Source of the DNA: Selaginella moellendorffii
Lineage: Eukaryota; Streptophyta; Lycopodiopsida; Selaginellales; Selaginellaceae
Reading direction: 5' to 3'
Assembly (NCBI RefSeq): GCF_000143415.4
Contig: NW_003314346.1
Span: 195,939-259,938, forward strand
Length of the DNA stretch: 64,000 nt
Numbering within the stretch: position 1 is the first letter of the stretch; every line of letters begins with the position of its first letter. This document shows positions 22,034 through 35,300 of the stretch, piece by piece. The notes below the pieces were generated by a model. The model had not been told where the DNA came from and ran no database searches. It saw only the letters and a list, made by a program, of their open reading frames with translations. Position numbers and translations under genes: made by a program.

Positions 22034-23093
22034 TCAGACTGTTATTTTTTGCCTCCAACGCCTATACAATAATCTTGGAATTTCATCACTCTTCTGCTTC
22101 AATTTCTCCACCCACTCATCAGATACTAGCCTGTGGTTGTATTTGCTTTGGATGTCGATACGGCTCACGTCGATTGTATATACTTTGTTGGAATAGTAAC
22201 AAGTACTATTATCTGCGACGATTTTTGCTGCCTCTTCTTGCTCTTTCTGCTCTTTGCGGCTCTTCTTTTTGGTGGGTGTAGTGTTCGAACCCGAGGCAAT
22301 GGCATCACTGAGTAGCTTCTTTTTTGGAGCAGGAGAGTCGGACGTCGGCTTGAGCTTGACCACCCTTTTCTGCTTCGAGGTAGTTTCCAGATCGACCCCC
22401 TTCCCCTTTGCTTCGCGAACTGGAGTCACTCTCAACGGCTCAATGTTGGAATATAGTTTTTGAACATCGCCGTAGGTGAGGTCCGTGGATTCCATGTGAT
22501 CTTCATAGACCCGCAGCGTCTTTGAAATTGTGGGCCTCCTGGACAACCTCTCCCTAGCTCCCTCTAGGAATTCCTCATAGCCGCTGCCCCCCTCCGGGAA
22601 GCTGCTAGGATGTGCAAGGTGGATCTTGAAGGCAGACGCTGTCTCTACCACAAGTGCCAGTCCATATTCTTGCATGGAACTGCATGGAGTGTCTGTCACT
22701 TGGATGAGGATCCCCATGCATTCTTTTCTCCCACCATCTGTGTTGTACAGCCTCAGATCCTCGCCTTCCATCCCGAAAGTCCAACTAGTGAGCTCCTCCC
22801 CCTTCTCTGCATCCACATTGACAGTGGCTGGAAGAAGAACGCAATTCCTCGCCTGTTCAGAAATGCACAACAATTAGAGCTGACAGATGAAAAGCTAGTA
22901 GCTGGAAATAACGTGAGGCCACACGCCATTCACCACTGCATCAGATGTCTTGAGGCTGCATCCTAAGATGGCGTGAGGCTACATGCCATCTGTAACCGGA
23001 CTGCACTCGAGAGCCCAATCGGTGCATGCCAATGTTGCTACTAAATGGCATGTGGCCTCATGCCATTTTCTACTTGGCCTAAAAGACTTACCA
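22034..23093 (-). CDS. Gene B, internally deleted form, copy 2 (273 aa)
   Basis: Same two-exon structure as in copy 1: exon 2 is 22034-22852 and exon 1 ends with the start codon at 23091-23093. The intron (22853-23090) carries palindromes at 22908, 22968 and 23045. The deletion junction (LKQKSDEIPRLL) is identical to copy 1. The frame is open. The product would hold the N-terminal domain, the Lys-rich segment and a broken ParB-like domain. Confidence 0.7.
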
Positions 23094-24324
23094 TTTGAAG
23101 CCGAATGGAGGCGTGACAACCGGACTCGCTGGCGAATGTGCACTGTGTGTGCAGCGGATCGTAGCAGCAAGGCTACTCTGCCACTTACAGTTGGAGAGTG
23201 GCGCTGAAATCTCCCGGGACGCCAAGTGGGCTGCGTGTGGGTGGCGGAGTGGGCGGCGGAGTTAGCGGCGAAGTTACAAACTGGGTGTGTCTTGAAGTGG
23301 ACGCCGATGCACACGAGCGCGATGCGAGCACGAGTGTGATGCAAGCACGAGTGGACGCCAATGCACACGAGAAACCTGTAGAGAAGTGGGAGCGCGATGC
23401 GAGCGCGAGTGTGCGAGCGCGAGTACGAAGCAAAATGCAAAACCTAACCTCACACGCGCGAAATGTCACGACGGTTGGTAATCCTACCACGTCATCATTT
23501 CTCGGACTTGGGCGCCACCATTAATTTCTGGATCGGCAAGCGCATGCGTGAAATCCAAAAGAAATCCGCAACGTCATCATTCCTTGGACTGCATACACGC
23601 GAAATCCAAAAGAAAGATCATGATTGGGATATCATTTAATACCCTCGCTATATTTATACCATGCATGATTGGATATTCCAAAGCATCTTGTATTTCCAAA
23701 AATGCCAGATGTTCAGCTAAATAAATTGTCAGAGGATTTGATGTGACGTTCAAGCATGTGGGCTCATGCAATTTTGATCCCAAAAAATGCACCAAAAAAT
23801 GCTCGGTGTCATCTGGTGTTATCTCTTGAATGGCGTGGGGCCGCATGCCATTTTCAGGAGCACATAGGAGTATATTCCTAGAATATTCTGACACGCGCGA
23901 GATTGTTTTGAGTTTCCTGGAGATCCAACCGTTAGATCGCAACTAGATTTTACAGAATGGTATACAATGTCCTTCTTGATGACCCTGCAAAGAAGCATCT
24001 CGATCGAACACCACATGAGACCACACAAGCCTTACAATGTTTCAGGGGCATTTGCCATAGATCCGACCGTTATTTTGCTCCAAGATTCTACAGTTTGGTG
24101 TGCATTGACCTTTCCATCGACACTGCAAAGGGACATCACAATCAGATGCGGGATCACAAGAAACCAACTTCACTAACTCTGGTTTCACCAAGATCTACGT
24201 AAGGAGTTATGAAATGAAAGGACCCTCTCTATTGAAATGTGTTTATGGTCCTAGGGGCATTGTGACATATCAAAGGATTTTGCATCAAGTTCTATATTTG
24301 CATGTTTATCAGGCTACTGAATTG

Positions 24325-24357
24325 CTAAACCCTAAACCCTAAACCCTAACCCTAAAC
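24325..24357 (-). repeat. Telomere-like CCCTAAA tract inside copy 2
   Basis: CTAAACCCTAAACCCTAAAC with an irregular unit, at the position homologous to 10284-10314. Confidence 0.92.
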
Positions 24358-25187
24358 ATGTGGCAAATGCTGCGTGAAGAAAGATGCCCTTTCTGGGCAA
24401 ATGCTGTAAGAGGCAGATTCCGAGCAGATGTATCTCAGGCCAGCGAAGGGGACAAACGAAAGCTAGCTATAAACATGACGGGATGCAAATAGATTACTAG
24501 GCTGGTCCTGCGAAAATCAAAAACCATAATTGAAAACATTGAAAATGCAAAAAGAAAGGTTTATAATATTTTTGAATTTTAAGCAACCAAATGAATGTAA
24601 GTAGGGCATGTGTTTGTAAGTTTAAAAATGCCTCAACCACTTAAATTCCCAAGTAAATAAAGCTGTTTCTATTTTTGGTACATGTAAACTTTATAGCGTG
24701 TGGGCTCATGCAATTTTGAACCCAAAAATGCACCAAAAAATGCTCGACTAGCATTATTCTTTGAATGGCGTGTGGCCTTATATTGCCATAAATGGACGTA
24801 CACACACAGCATAATTATTCCTTTACATGGCGAATAATCTTGGCGCGGATCGCTGACATGGCATGGCAAAGTTCGAATCACTGACATGGCACAGCTGGAT
24901 CGAGGCAAGGACATGATGTGACAAAGTTCAACCTCCGACAGCAAAGTCTAGAAGCTACTCAGTTTGAAATTTGTCAGAGGAATCATAAGATCTGGTTTGT
25001 CAGAGGATTTGATGTGACGTTCAAGCGTGTGTTATTTTTGAATTCTCGAACTCATTCCTAGGTCTATCATTTTTGTGCGCCGTGTTCTTGGTTCCGCTGA
25101 GCGCAGTGAGCGCTGCTTGTGTAAGCGGCGTTGTGAGCTGTGGTTTATGTGTCTACAAGCGGTTGCGACATTGCGAGCGCCATTGCG

Positions 25188-25300
25188 AGCGGCAGTTTAT
25201 GCGAGTGGCAGTTTGTGCGAGCGGCGCTACGAGCAGTTGCGGTGTTGCGAGCGGCGCTACGAGTAGTTGCGGTGTTGCGAGCGGCACGGTCTTTGGTGTG
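25188..25300. repeat. GC-rich tandem repeat in copy 2
   Basis: Repeats of GCGAGCGGCGCTACGAG and GTTGCGGTGTTGCGAG, the reverse complement of the copy 1 array. Confidence 0.8.
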
Positions 25301-25652
25301 GCTACCGCTTCCTCTTGATATTCGGCACTTGTGCTTCCTGGTATGTTCACCATGGAATGGTTTAGGACCACATTTAGAAATGGCATGAGGCCACATGCCA
25401 TCTTGGGCCCTTGCAATTTCATGGCTAGCGTATTGTCATAGTATGTCTTGAGTCCCCAGCACCTATGTGTTTATCATGATGGCATGAGGGCTCATCCCAA
25501 TTTTGTGAATGCGAAATTTCACGTGGGTGTCAATAGCATGTTTGAATAATGGCATGTGGCCTCATGCTATTGAGGTTGTTTGGTATGTTATGATTTAGGC
25601 CATTCTCCAATCATTTTTTGTATGGTCTTAACTTCTTTTCTGCACTTTCAGA

Positions 25653-28600
25653 ATGGCCTTCAGGGTTGGGGAAAAGGTTTACATTTTGAATGGTGGGAAG
25701 AGAGTTGCAAAAGGGACCCTTGTGTCTATGGATCGGAACTTTGTTATACACTGTCAAAGGCTTGGGGAAGGCAATGCTGCTGTATCAGTAGAGACTGTCT
25801 TCGATGGGAATGTGGTCGCTATTGAACGAGGAGAGATGGTCGTCGGGGTAAATGTTGTTGTTGCCTTGAAAAATCTGCAGAAGAAAGCAGATGTTGGGGA
25901 CAGCGCAAGTGCGACGCATGTTCCCTCCGTGGATCTTAAGAACCGTGCTACATGGATTCAGGCAAAGGTGTTTCTAAACAACCCCGAGGGGGAGGTGGTA
26001 GCTGAGGGCTTAGCCACAGTTGTCGATCCAAGAGATGCGGTTGCTAATCAAGAATTGGGCTGGGATGATATTGGAGTTGCGATTTTAGAGGTTGTTGACA
26101 CAGAAGAAAATAGTCTGACTATTGGAAGCATTGTGCGGTGGAAATTGAGGCACTTAGTGTTTGAGAATGTGAAGGATTCACAATCAAACACCACTACAAC
26201 TGATGACAGAACATCTCTTCATGGGAAAAGAAAGTACACCTTCCTAAAGCGCAGCCAAAGGGATCTAAGCAACGAACCGAAAAGGCAGAAAATGGCGATG
26301 GAGGTTCGAATGGTCTCGACAGTTGCTTGTTGCAAGAGGAGGTGCTGTCAACATGCTGATTGGGATGCTATTGAAGAGGAGAGAGCAAGATACAAGACAT
26401 TGTCCTAGAAGGCAGCTCGCAATTTTGTGTATGAGGCATTACGGTCATCTGTTGATGCTTCAGAACATCAGGTGGGGGGCATGGTCTTCCAGAGGGGTTT
26501 GGTCTGCATGAAGGCATGGAGAATCATTTATGGAGTCCCTCGAACCACATTCTACAGAATCAAAACTGAGTTCGAGGAACAAAGGGTTCAACAGGCAGTC
26601 CATGGGAACGACGGTATGCACAAAACCAGGGGTCATGTTGTATATGGAGAGGCAATCTTCAAGAGGTTTGTCGAGACATGTAGCGAGCAGCAACCACATA
26701 AAACCCGCCTCTTGGAAGATGGAACACGAGACACCCAACGAGTTCTCCCTTCCATGTATACCAAGGGGGCCATATTGGAAGATGTGAATCGGGAACTCCA
26801 GAGTAATGGCTACAGGAAGCTGAGCCAATCTAGATTTAGTAGATTGTGGAGCAACAGGTTCAGGGATGTGAGTATAGGAAAGTACTCCAGCTTTTCAAAG
26901 TGTGACGAGTGCACTGCTATCAAAATGGCTTTGTCGAAGAATTCTTGCAGCGCTCAAGAGCGAGAGACGTTGGTTAGAAGGCGGCTCGACCACAACATCG
27001 AGCAGAGAAGCTGCAGGACTGCATATTATCATAACAGGATTCTCTCCATGGAGAGACCTGACTCTTACCTCTGCATCATCCACGACAAAATGGACCGGAA
27101 AAAGACGTGCTTACCTCGACTCAATCCTGCCCCCAAGGCAATCTCTTCATCCATGCAGCTGCCTGTGTCTCTGTTTGGCATAATCGCTCATGGGCATGGT
27201 GCCCAGAACTATGGGAACTTCTTTGTACCTCTATGGGGTGGCGGGGGTGCAAACATGATGATTGCGTCCCTAGCAAAACACTTAAGGTCTCTGCAAAGTG
27301 CGCAGACTAAGCTGAACGGCCAACCCTTGCATAAGGCCCTTGTCTTTCGAACCCCATACAGGGTTCAGCTGGAGGAGGAGCAAAGGCTTGCAGTATCGCG
27401 TGGGGCCCCATGCCATCCCAGTGAATATGTTGGCCGTCAGATTGTAGGGTTATCACGTGCGGCCTCATGCCATTCCGACGAGGCTAGTCGCCCGGTGAAT
27501 GCACAGCCTCATCCAAACGAAGCAGAATCTCAAGGAAGTTCTTGCGGCCGATGTGGCCTTCCACCCCATCTTCTGCTCCAAACAGACAATGCTGGCAGTG
27601 AGAACAAAAACATGTACATCTTCGCGTACTTGGCGATGCTTGTTGCCAAAGGCATATTTGAAACGGTTACACTTGGCTTTCTCATGGTTGGGCACACTCA
27701 TGAAGACGTCGATGCCATGTTCAGTCACCTGGCAGAGTCCCTCCGGCGATCCAATGTCCTCACCCTCCCACAACTCTACGATGAATTCCAAAATTGCATC
27801 AAAGGCACTGTTGAAGCTGCACTTGTGACAGAGGTTCCAGACTTTAAGGGGTTTGTAAGAGGCTACATCAGGGACAGATCCGAAATGCTGATTGGCCACT
27901 CCAAGCCTCTTCAGTTTCATTTCAGCATGCGTGACGGTGCTCCAGTGATGAGGTACAAGATGAGAGAATGGGACACAGTGTGGCTGCCAGTGGACGGCAT
28001 TGAACTCTTCAAGAGAGATCCCATAACTGGGGAACCTATGATTCCTCAGGGTTCCCCACGGCCGATGCACCCGGATGGACTCAAAGACCAGGAAAGTATA
28101 GTGGCCGGGATTAGACAGCATATTGCCTTCTGGAAGAGGGGGTTGGTGTTTGGTGGAGAATCCTATTTTAATATCTGGATATCTGGATATCTGCTATCCA
28201 AAATGGGCCGGTTGTATATGAAGAATTGGAAGAGTCCTTTTGGCTAGAACCCAGAGCACCAGATAGTAGCGGAACAATGTCCTCTGGAAATGCAGTGACA
28301 GATAACGATGTTGAGGAACACTATTGTGGGCCGAGGAACAAGAAGCTGGATTCAGCATTCAATCCAGTACAGGTCTGCAAAGGAATGGTCGTGCTTGTCA
28401 GACCCAGTAATAAAAAACAAATGATATGGGTGGGGCGCTGCATCACTGATGCAGAGGAGGACGCGGAAACTAACTCCTTCAATGTAACTGTGGAGTGGTT
28501 CAAGCCAAGTTCCGGATATACGAAGGATTGCCTAGAAAAGAGATGGGTGCTGAATCCAAGGGATCCCAGCATGAGCATATCGGTGGATAATGTTGTGTAT

Positions 28601-28772
28601 GGTTGGATGCGGAAGCAGAGTGCCACCATCACCTTGCCAGACCATGCAAGAGATGCAGCAAGAGCATTCATAACCCGGGTTCAAGGTGAGATTCATTAAT
28701 ATTCCTTTACTAAGTTTCTAATGTATTTTATTTCAAGGTGAACAATCCGAATCTGAATCAGAGGAGGCGTGA
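25653..28772 (+). pseudogene. Gene A, nearly intact but broken (copy 2)
   Basis: Very similar to the copy 1 protein from the same ATG, which again follows a TTTCAG acceptor. A TAG at 26406-26408 replaces the Trp codon of copy 1. At about 28166-28195 a short stretch is replaced by a duplicated ATATCTGGAT motif, which shifts the frame; the C-terminal frame resumes near 28226 and ends at 28699. HDKMD, DNAGSENKN and GHTHEDVDAMFSHL are all present. A donor at 28686 and acceptor at 28737 would join the acidic last exon (28738-28772). Only a few lesions suggest recent inactivation. Confidence 0.88.
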
Positions 28773-29392
28773 TGGCATGTGGCCCTTTGCACTAGTATAT
28801 CTTAATACCGGTCTGAGAAATAGAATGGCATGTGCCCTCAAGCCTTTTACTAAATCACCTTTGAAAGAAATGCAAGCCTCTATGTCGTAAAAAAAAGGTA
28901 CTAGAGAAATTCCTTAATAATATGAATGTTATTTAGTTTCATGAAAATACACTAAGGGTCAAATGAGTTAAATGACTTCTCCAGACTAGCAATGCCTCTT
29001 GCTACACCTTCACAATTAGATTCGTTAGAAAAAGATAACATTGAATAATATCTAAATGTTCTCACCATTAAGTTATATGTCTGGCTAATAGGAATGACGT
29101 TCATCTTGGAAAGCTCACCACACGCTCAATGAACAAACAAATAGTGTGTGTGCGCATGCCATCGCTCTTCTTTAGCTTCAGATTCGACTTGTTCACCTTG
29201 ACAATGAGATTTATTATACAACCAGATGGACTCAGTCTGGACACAAAGTCACCGCGCGAGTCACCATGCCCCAGATATGTCTAGCCCCTGGACAAAAAAC
29301 ATATAATTTCACGTCATTTTCAAATACTTGAAAATTTGTACCTAGTCCCATTTTACTGAATAAATCCCACTTTAACGAAATAGAGCTTATTA

Positions 29393-30267
29393 GTGTTCTT
29401 CGCCTAACTTTGTCACTTGGATTCCTTCCAAGGGATTCCACGGCCCTATCTTGGCCACTCATCTTTTGCTCTTATCCGTTGATTGTTGCACCAAGCAACA
29501 TCGAATCTCTACCTCCCTCCTTGAGGTTTAGGACCATCCGTTGACTCTACTTGAGTCATCCAGCAATTTTGGACTTGGTTAATCCACAGACCCGTAAGGT
29601 CCTACTTGTGAGGCACTAGCTCACTGGAATACACTTCTTGCATTCCTGTCCTACTCAAAAGGACTATTTTCACAAGTGTTACTCCGACACTTGATTTTGT
29701 TCTCTGGGGGCAACCTTTGCCCCTTAGGACTACTTGTCCATGTGATGAGAACACCAACTCATCCACTTAATACACCCCGAACTCCTGGGGTTGTTCCAGC
29801 ATTTATTAGAGGTAGCCCCGGCTACCTTTTCAAGGACTTGAGTCCTCTTCCGTATTTGACCTCCCACGGTCATTACTTCTGGTCTCACATTCATGAGCAC
29901 CAACCTCAACTATATGAGGAAAATCTTGTGACTCCTTTATTGCTTTGGAGTCTTTATCTTTCCCGTGATCCCAACTTTAGTTGTTTCCCACAACAACCTT
30001 AGCCAATTTGCTGAGACAAATGCTCATTCGGATCACACCCTCAACTCAATGAGGAAAACCTTGCACTATTCCCAAGATCCCAAAGTCGTTCCATTATTGG
30101 CCCTTTTCTATCCACCACCTCGTCTACAAGTTCACACATGAACTGTAATGGAGAGCCATGTCTTCCCGACTTGCTACTCCTCAAGGATAGGCCCACTCCT
30201 CGGACCTTCCGATGCCAACACTAGTGGTGATATACTTGAGCACCAATAAAAGTCAGACTAAGGAACA
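29393..30267 (-). other. Element B internal region (right part, non-coding)
   Basis: Resumes after DNA transposon copy 2. No motif of gag or pol is seen, and the single longer frame (29676-30002) is not recognisable. Confidence 0.65.
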
Positions 30268-30279
30268 GCTCCGATACCA
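30268..30279 (-). promoter_or_regulatory. Element B primer binding site
   Basis: Minus strand TGGTATCGGAGC, three bases downstream of the 5' LTR. It is identical to the C1 site at 46950-46961. Confidence 0.88.
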
Positions 30280-30741
30280 AATTGTAAACGACTAAATTTT
30301 CCATTCTACTTTAGTCACTTAACCACACCTTCGACCACTTGGAGGAGTCTCACTCACAACCTCCTTAGCCCAATTCAGGACTTGGGACTTGCTAGCCCCG
30401 AGAATGGCATCCTTGCCACTCAACACTTGCACATGGTCCAAGTGCTCCACGTGTCCGGTCCCAAGACCGACACCCAAAGGTACCACTGACATCTCGGCCC
30501 GTTACGCTAAGGCCATGCCCACTCACTTTTGTTGCACTAGTGGTCCAATACCACTGGCATCACCATCCCGTCTCGCCAAGACTGGGCCATGTGTCCACGA
30601 GGGGTCATCCTAGATCCACTCCTTAGCATCCTTAGGATGCCCACAGACCTGGGGAATCGCCTTCCCCAAAGTCCCTTTTTCAGTTCCTACCAAGTCCCTT
30701 TTTGCCCCTGGCCGTGTTTGACAACACTGCCACTGGATCGA

Positions 30742-30770
30742 GGTTTAGGTTTAGGGTTTAGGGTTTAGGG
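30742..30770 (+). repeat. Telomere-like tract at a duplication junction
   Basis: GGTTTAGGTTTAGGG and further TTTAGGG units sit exactly between two overlapping LTR segments and are absent from the other B LTRs. Confidence 0.92.
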
Positions 30771-31667
30771 ACTTGCTAGCCCCGAGAATGGCATCCATGC
30801 CACTTAACATTTGCACTTGGTCCAAGTGCTCCACGTGTCTGATCCCATGACCGACACTCAAAGGTACCACCGACATAGCAGCCCGTTACGCTAAGGCCAT
30901 GCCCAATCACCTTTGCCACACTGGTAGTCCAATACCACTTGCATCACAGTCTTGGCTCTCCAAGACTAGGCAAACCATCCGTGAGTGGTCATCTCAGATC
31001 CACTCCTTAGCACCCTTAGGAGGCCCACCGATAAGAGGAATAGCCTTCCCCAATATCCCTCTATCAGTCCCCACTAAGTCCCTTTCTGCCCCTGGTCGTG
31101 TTTGCCAACACTGCCACTGGATCGAGGCCCACAGGCCCGACCACTAAGTCCCACAGTCCTCTGGGACTTCCTCACCACACGACTGTGTCCTTGGTCACTA
31201 CCCCAGAGGACTGCTCCTCTTCCTTTCCACAGTCTGGGCCTTTGGGACAACATTTCGGAACACCGTGGCCTTACGCGAGCCACATGGGTACTCTCCTCGC
31301 CTTCTGCCCTTGGGTGCTCTAGCCATGGGCTTAGAGCGAGGTTCCGTTGAGCCACGCCTGGTATCCAAGTAGGTAGTGCCACCCACACTTGGACTGGGAG
31401 CATCGGCCAGTCGATCTCCCGGGGGAACTAGAGCCGGCTCTTGAACACTTCACCAAGCTACCCCGCTTGTCGGTCCGTGTTCACTCTAGTCTTGGACTTC
31501 CCAGTGGGCAGCTCATCACCCAACACTGGGTCCGGCCTTCCTGGGCCAAACTGGCCTTTCCTGGCCAAACTGGCTCCACTGCAGTCCTCCCCCTTACTAT
31601 ACTTTTGGAGCTCACCAAACCCCCTAGGGTCTGGGAGACGAACGCTTTGGGCTTTCACCCTCTCAGG

Positions 31668-32100
31668 CTCCGGACTCGGACTCGGACTCGGACTCGGACT
31701 CGGGCTCGGGCTCGGTCTCGGTCTCGGCCTCGGCCTCGATCTCGGTCCCGGTCCCGATCTCGGTCTCGGTCTCGGTCTCGGTCCGGGTCTCGGTCCCGGT
31801 CTCGGTCTCGACTTCGGACTCCATCTCGGACTCCATCTCGGACTCCATCTCGGGTCCATCTCGGACTCCACTTCGGACTCCAACTCGGGTCCATCTCGGG
31901 TCCACCTCGGACTCCATCTCGGACTCCATCTCGGACTCCATCTCGGACTCCACTTCGGACTCCAACTCGGGTCCATCTCGGGTCCACCTCGGACTCCACT
32001 TCGGACTCCAACTCGGGTCCATCTCGGACTCCACTTCGGACTCCAACTCGAGTCCATCTCAGACTCCACTTCGGACTCCAACTCGAGTCCATCTTGGACA
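31668..32100 (-). repeat. Minisatellite in element B 5' LTR
   Basis: Same GGACTCGGACTC / GGACTCCATCTC units as 20176-20716, but about 100 bp shorter. Confidence 0.9.
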
Positions 32101-32335
32101 CTCCCACGTGTCATGTGTTGGTCCTTTTGGGTCCCTTTTTGGAGCCTCGCCTTTTGCTCGCTTCGTGCTCGTTCCTCGAGCACTTCGTTGGGAGTTCCAC
32201 TCCCGCTCTTGACTTTTCAAGTCAGAGCTTTTGGTCCAAACGTGTTACGCTCGTTTGGCTCTCGCTTCGGCCACTACCATGTGGCGCCCTTCCGGCTCCA
32301 CTTTGGGGCCTAGGGATTTTGTGTCTCACAATAGG

Positions 32336-35300
32336 CATTGCCCATAGTGTTGCTTGATTGATGATCAAGTCATTGTGATTTATATCATATCCATGTGATA
32401 ATGAGCAATATGTTTACGAAGTTGCTTGGGTAAATGATGATCAACCCCAAAGTGGTTGATGGAGAAGCTAGTCTACTTGCACGAAGTAGCATTGTAGTAG
32501 CTTTGACTAAATTCTTAATGATGGTCCATTATGCTAAGCTTAAGTTGGCACCTTGTTTCCTTGAGTTTGCCCATTAGATGTTGGAAAAGAGTTAAAGCAT
32601 TCACTTGCTATGGCTTGTTGGTTGATCTGTTAGCACTTGGAGTAGATTGTTGGATGGAGAAGATGTGTAGTTAGGGCATTGACATCACTAGCACTTGTGT
32701 TAGTGGAAGTGGCATTGTTACTTCGAGTGATGAGGAATTTTCCTTGGACCTTGATTTTCTATGTCATTTTTTTTGTTAGTGTTTTGACTTCACATTAGAT
32801 CTTGAAGGTGATTGAAGAAGGGTGTTAGTGTAATGTGGATATCCAAAGATGTGGTCTTCGTGATCAAGCCTTAGATGTTCATTTTGCACTTTGTGGATGT
32901 TGGTGTTGGATATCGGTTAGATGGACAAAGATGTTTGATGCTTAAGCATACTATTGGGTCATGAGAATTTGTGTTAAAGTGAATCTATGTGAAGTTGTTA
33001 GTAAGAGGAAGTTTGTTGAATTTTGAAAGTTTGTATTCCTAGACTGAGAGTTATTCTTTCTCTGGGATGGAAAATTTTCCACAAATTTTCTTAGACTTTT
33101 CCAATAGCTGATCTGTTGATCACTTTGTTCGAAAACCATTCCATTTTCATAAGCCAGTACAAACTAGTGAAGGGGTTGGAGTTGACTTTGGTTAGCTTAG
33201 ACTTTAATAGATAGTTTGTATGATGAAACCTGAAAGGGATGCTAACTTTTGGGGCTAAGGCAATTGAGTTGGATAGAGTCTGGAGTTGGTGTACCTTACA
33301 TTTCGTTAGACTCTATGAGAGTAGTGAGCTCTCACTGATCTTGACTTGGTCTTGGTAGCCTTGTGCCTTGGCTGAGGATGGTGATATCCAACTTAGTTGT
33401 TTGAGGTTGAGATGTTGGTACCCATACTATAGCTTTGTCTATGAGGAGGTTGTGTACCAATATGAGTCCATCTCATGGTCTACACTTTAGTTTCAACTAA
33501 GTGTTGATTATGTATAGCTAGCCTCTTCAAGGCATGCTCAGAGCTATTGATTAGACGTGTTGGTGAGCTTATTGCGGTTGAGTTGGATTCGAGTGGTCAT
33601 TTGGTTCGTGCTTGTCCATGAACCTTTATCTCGTACTAGGATATTAAGTTCATGTTAAACAAATATATAACTTGATGGTATGAGTTTAGTGTTTGGGTCT
33701 TGTGAAGGCACGTTGAAGAGTGATTGTTGGTTGTTTTGCGACTAGTGATTGTTTGTAGGCTTTGTCAAAGACTTTTGACACTTGCTTCACTTGATGATGA
33801 TTTAGCATGATGGGTTTGCTTTACCAGATGGTGTTGCAGAGGATCGTGTTGTTGGCATTACATGGTTTTCCATGTTAGCATATTGACTCTACCTCTGTCG
33901 ATATCATTTAGTTGGGTTTAGTCTATGGTGTTGGATTTCATTGAGTCTTGGACGTGGTGATTCACTCCTTGAAGATGTATTATTTGTAGCTAGGTATTGT
34001 TGAAGGATTAGTCTCGAATACTAAATATAGTATTTTCGACTTTGGTTAGCTTGGTTACTAAAGAGCTTTGAGTGGTGATTCACTCTTACTTTCTTCTAGC
34101 TTTGTTATGGTGTTGATGGCATTGAAGTGATGCTTTGTCATTGACATTGTTGATATTGAGATCTGAGTGAAATGAGATATCTTTCCAGGGATTGATATTG
34201 AATTTCATTAGTCTTGATGAAGATAGTGTTGATGATTTAGCTTCTTTGTGTTGTTGGCATTCATACATTTGCTAATTAGCAACTGTGTTGACGTTCAAAT
34301 GAACTGAGTGGCAAGTTGAGTTAGTTGTGTTTTAGATGAGGTTGCTTAGTAGGGGTTGAGCTTTGAGCTTTTCTTTGAAAGTGATTTAGCCATGGATTAT
34401 GCTAACTTTACAAGACGAAGAGTTAGTGATTGATATTGAATGATTGAATCTTTGTTGGAGTTGAGTTGGAATATATTGATCATTAATGATTCTTTTTGTG
34501 CTTGTTATGAAGTGAGTTACGTTTTGCTATAGATGGATTCATAGAGGATCGTTTAGTGATCACTTGTTGAGCATAGCTTCATTATGTTTAGCTTTTGGAT
34601 TGATGTAGACATGCTCTTCATTAGCTTTGGCATTATGAAGTTTAGCTTATGGATGTGTTGAGAAAGATATTGTGGGTTATACCCTGATTTCTTCTTTAGC
34701 ATTGAAGTTAGTTCATGCAAGACTTATGATCATTATAAACAAAGACTTAGCTATAGGCTTCTTCAAGTTTTTGATTCTTTGAGTTTTTATGCTCAATGTT
34801 CCATTTGTTAAAAGTTATTGGGGAAGGCATTTTGGCTCATTAGCTTCGATGTTGAAGTTGGCTTTTGCATCTAGCAATCATTGGTGATGATTGACTATCA
34901 TCTAGGATAATTGATTTTTCAATGATAGTGATCTTGGTGGTTCCTATACTCAACAACTAGTTTATTAGATGATACCTTACTTGGAATACTTTTGTGTTCT
35001 AATCTAAGATATATTCACTGATAATTACGACTCTAAGATATCATTGTCTATGACTTTGATATTATCCATCTATTAATCTTTGAGTTTGGGCCAGTATAGG
35101 CAGGCTGGCTTTGGCACTTCGTGTGCATGTTGAAATCTCAAGTCATGGGGTAGCTACTATCGACTGGTCACATCACCCGCCTCTCTGTCGGTGTTCCTTA
35201 TTCCATTAAAAGGGCGTGACTGTGTAAACAACTCTAATTGCCTATTTACAGTAGTCTATCTAAACCTTACCGATGGGTTTGGTTTCTTTGCTCATGAGGG

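Larger units (their letters stand above)
21588..29392 (+). mobile_element. DNA transposon copy 2 (gene A on plus strand)
   Basis: The element proper is 21592-29388 (7,797 bp), with 24-bp inverted repeats at both ends and TSD ATTA at 21588-21591 and 29389-29392. It is an inverted near-identical relative of copy 1 without the solo LTR. It shares both large internal deletions with copy 1 (about 1.1 kb near the gene A end and about 4.6 kb in gene B). Bases 28773-29364 and 21616-22033 hold no recognised gene. Confidence 0.93.
30283..32330 (-). repeat. Element B 5' LTR, enlarged by a duplication joined through telomere-like repeats
   Basis: 2,048 bp against 1,774 bp for its partner. Bases 30283-30741 and 30771-32330 both contain the segment starting ACTTGCTAGCCCCGAGAATG. 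Between the two copies lies TTTAGG(G) repeat sequence (30742-30770). The second copy is closer to the solo LTR at 10592 in several positions (ATCCATGCCACTTAACATTTG), so the LTR looks like a mosaic of two variants. It carries a minisatellite at 31668-32100. Confidence 0.9.
19170..32335 (-). mobile_element. LTR element B (minus strand), non-coding, holding DNA transposon copy 2
   Basis: The element proper is 19175-32330, with TSD ATAGG at 19170-19174 and 32331-32335. On the minus strand the 5' LTR is 30283-32330, followed by a PBS (30268-30279), about 1.5 kb of internal sequence (20949-21591 plus 29389-30282), a purine tract and the 3' LTR (19175-20948). No gag or pol is present. PBS, purine tract and LTR termini resemble chromovirus C1, which is a plausible source of enzymes. 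Confidence 0.92.
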
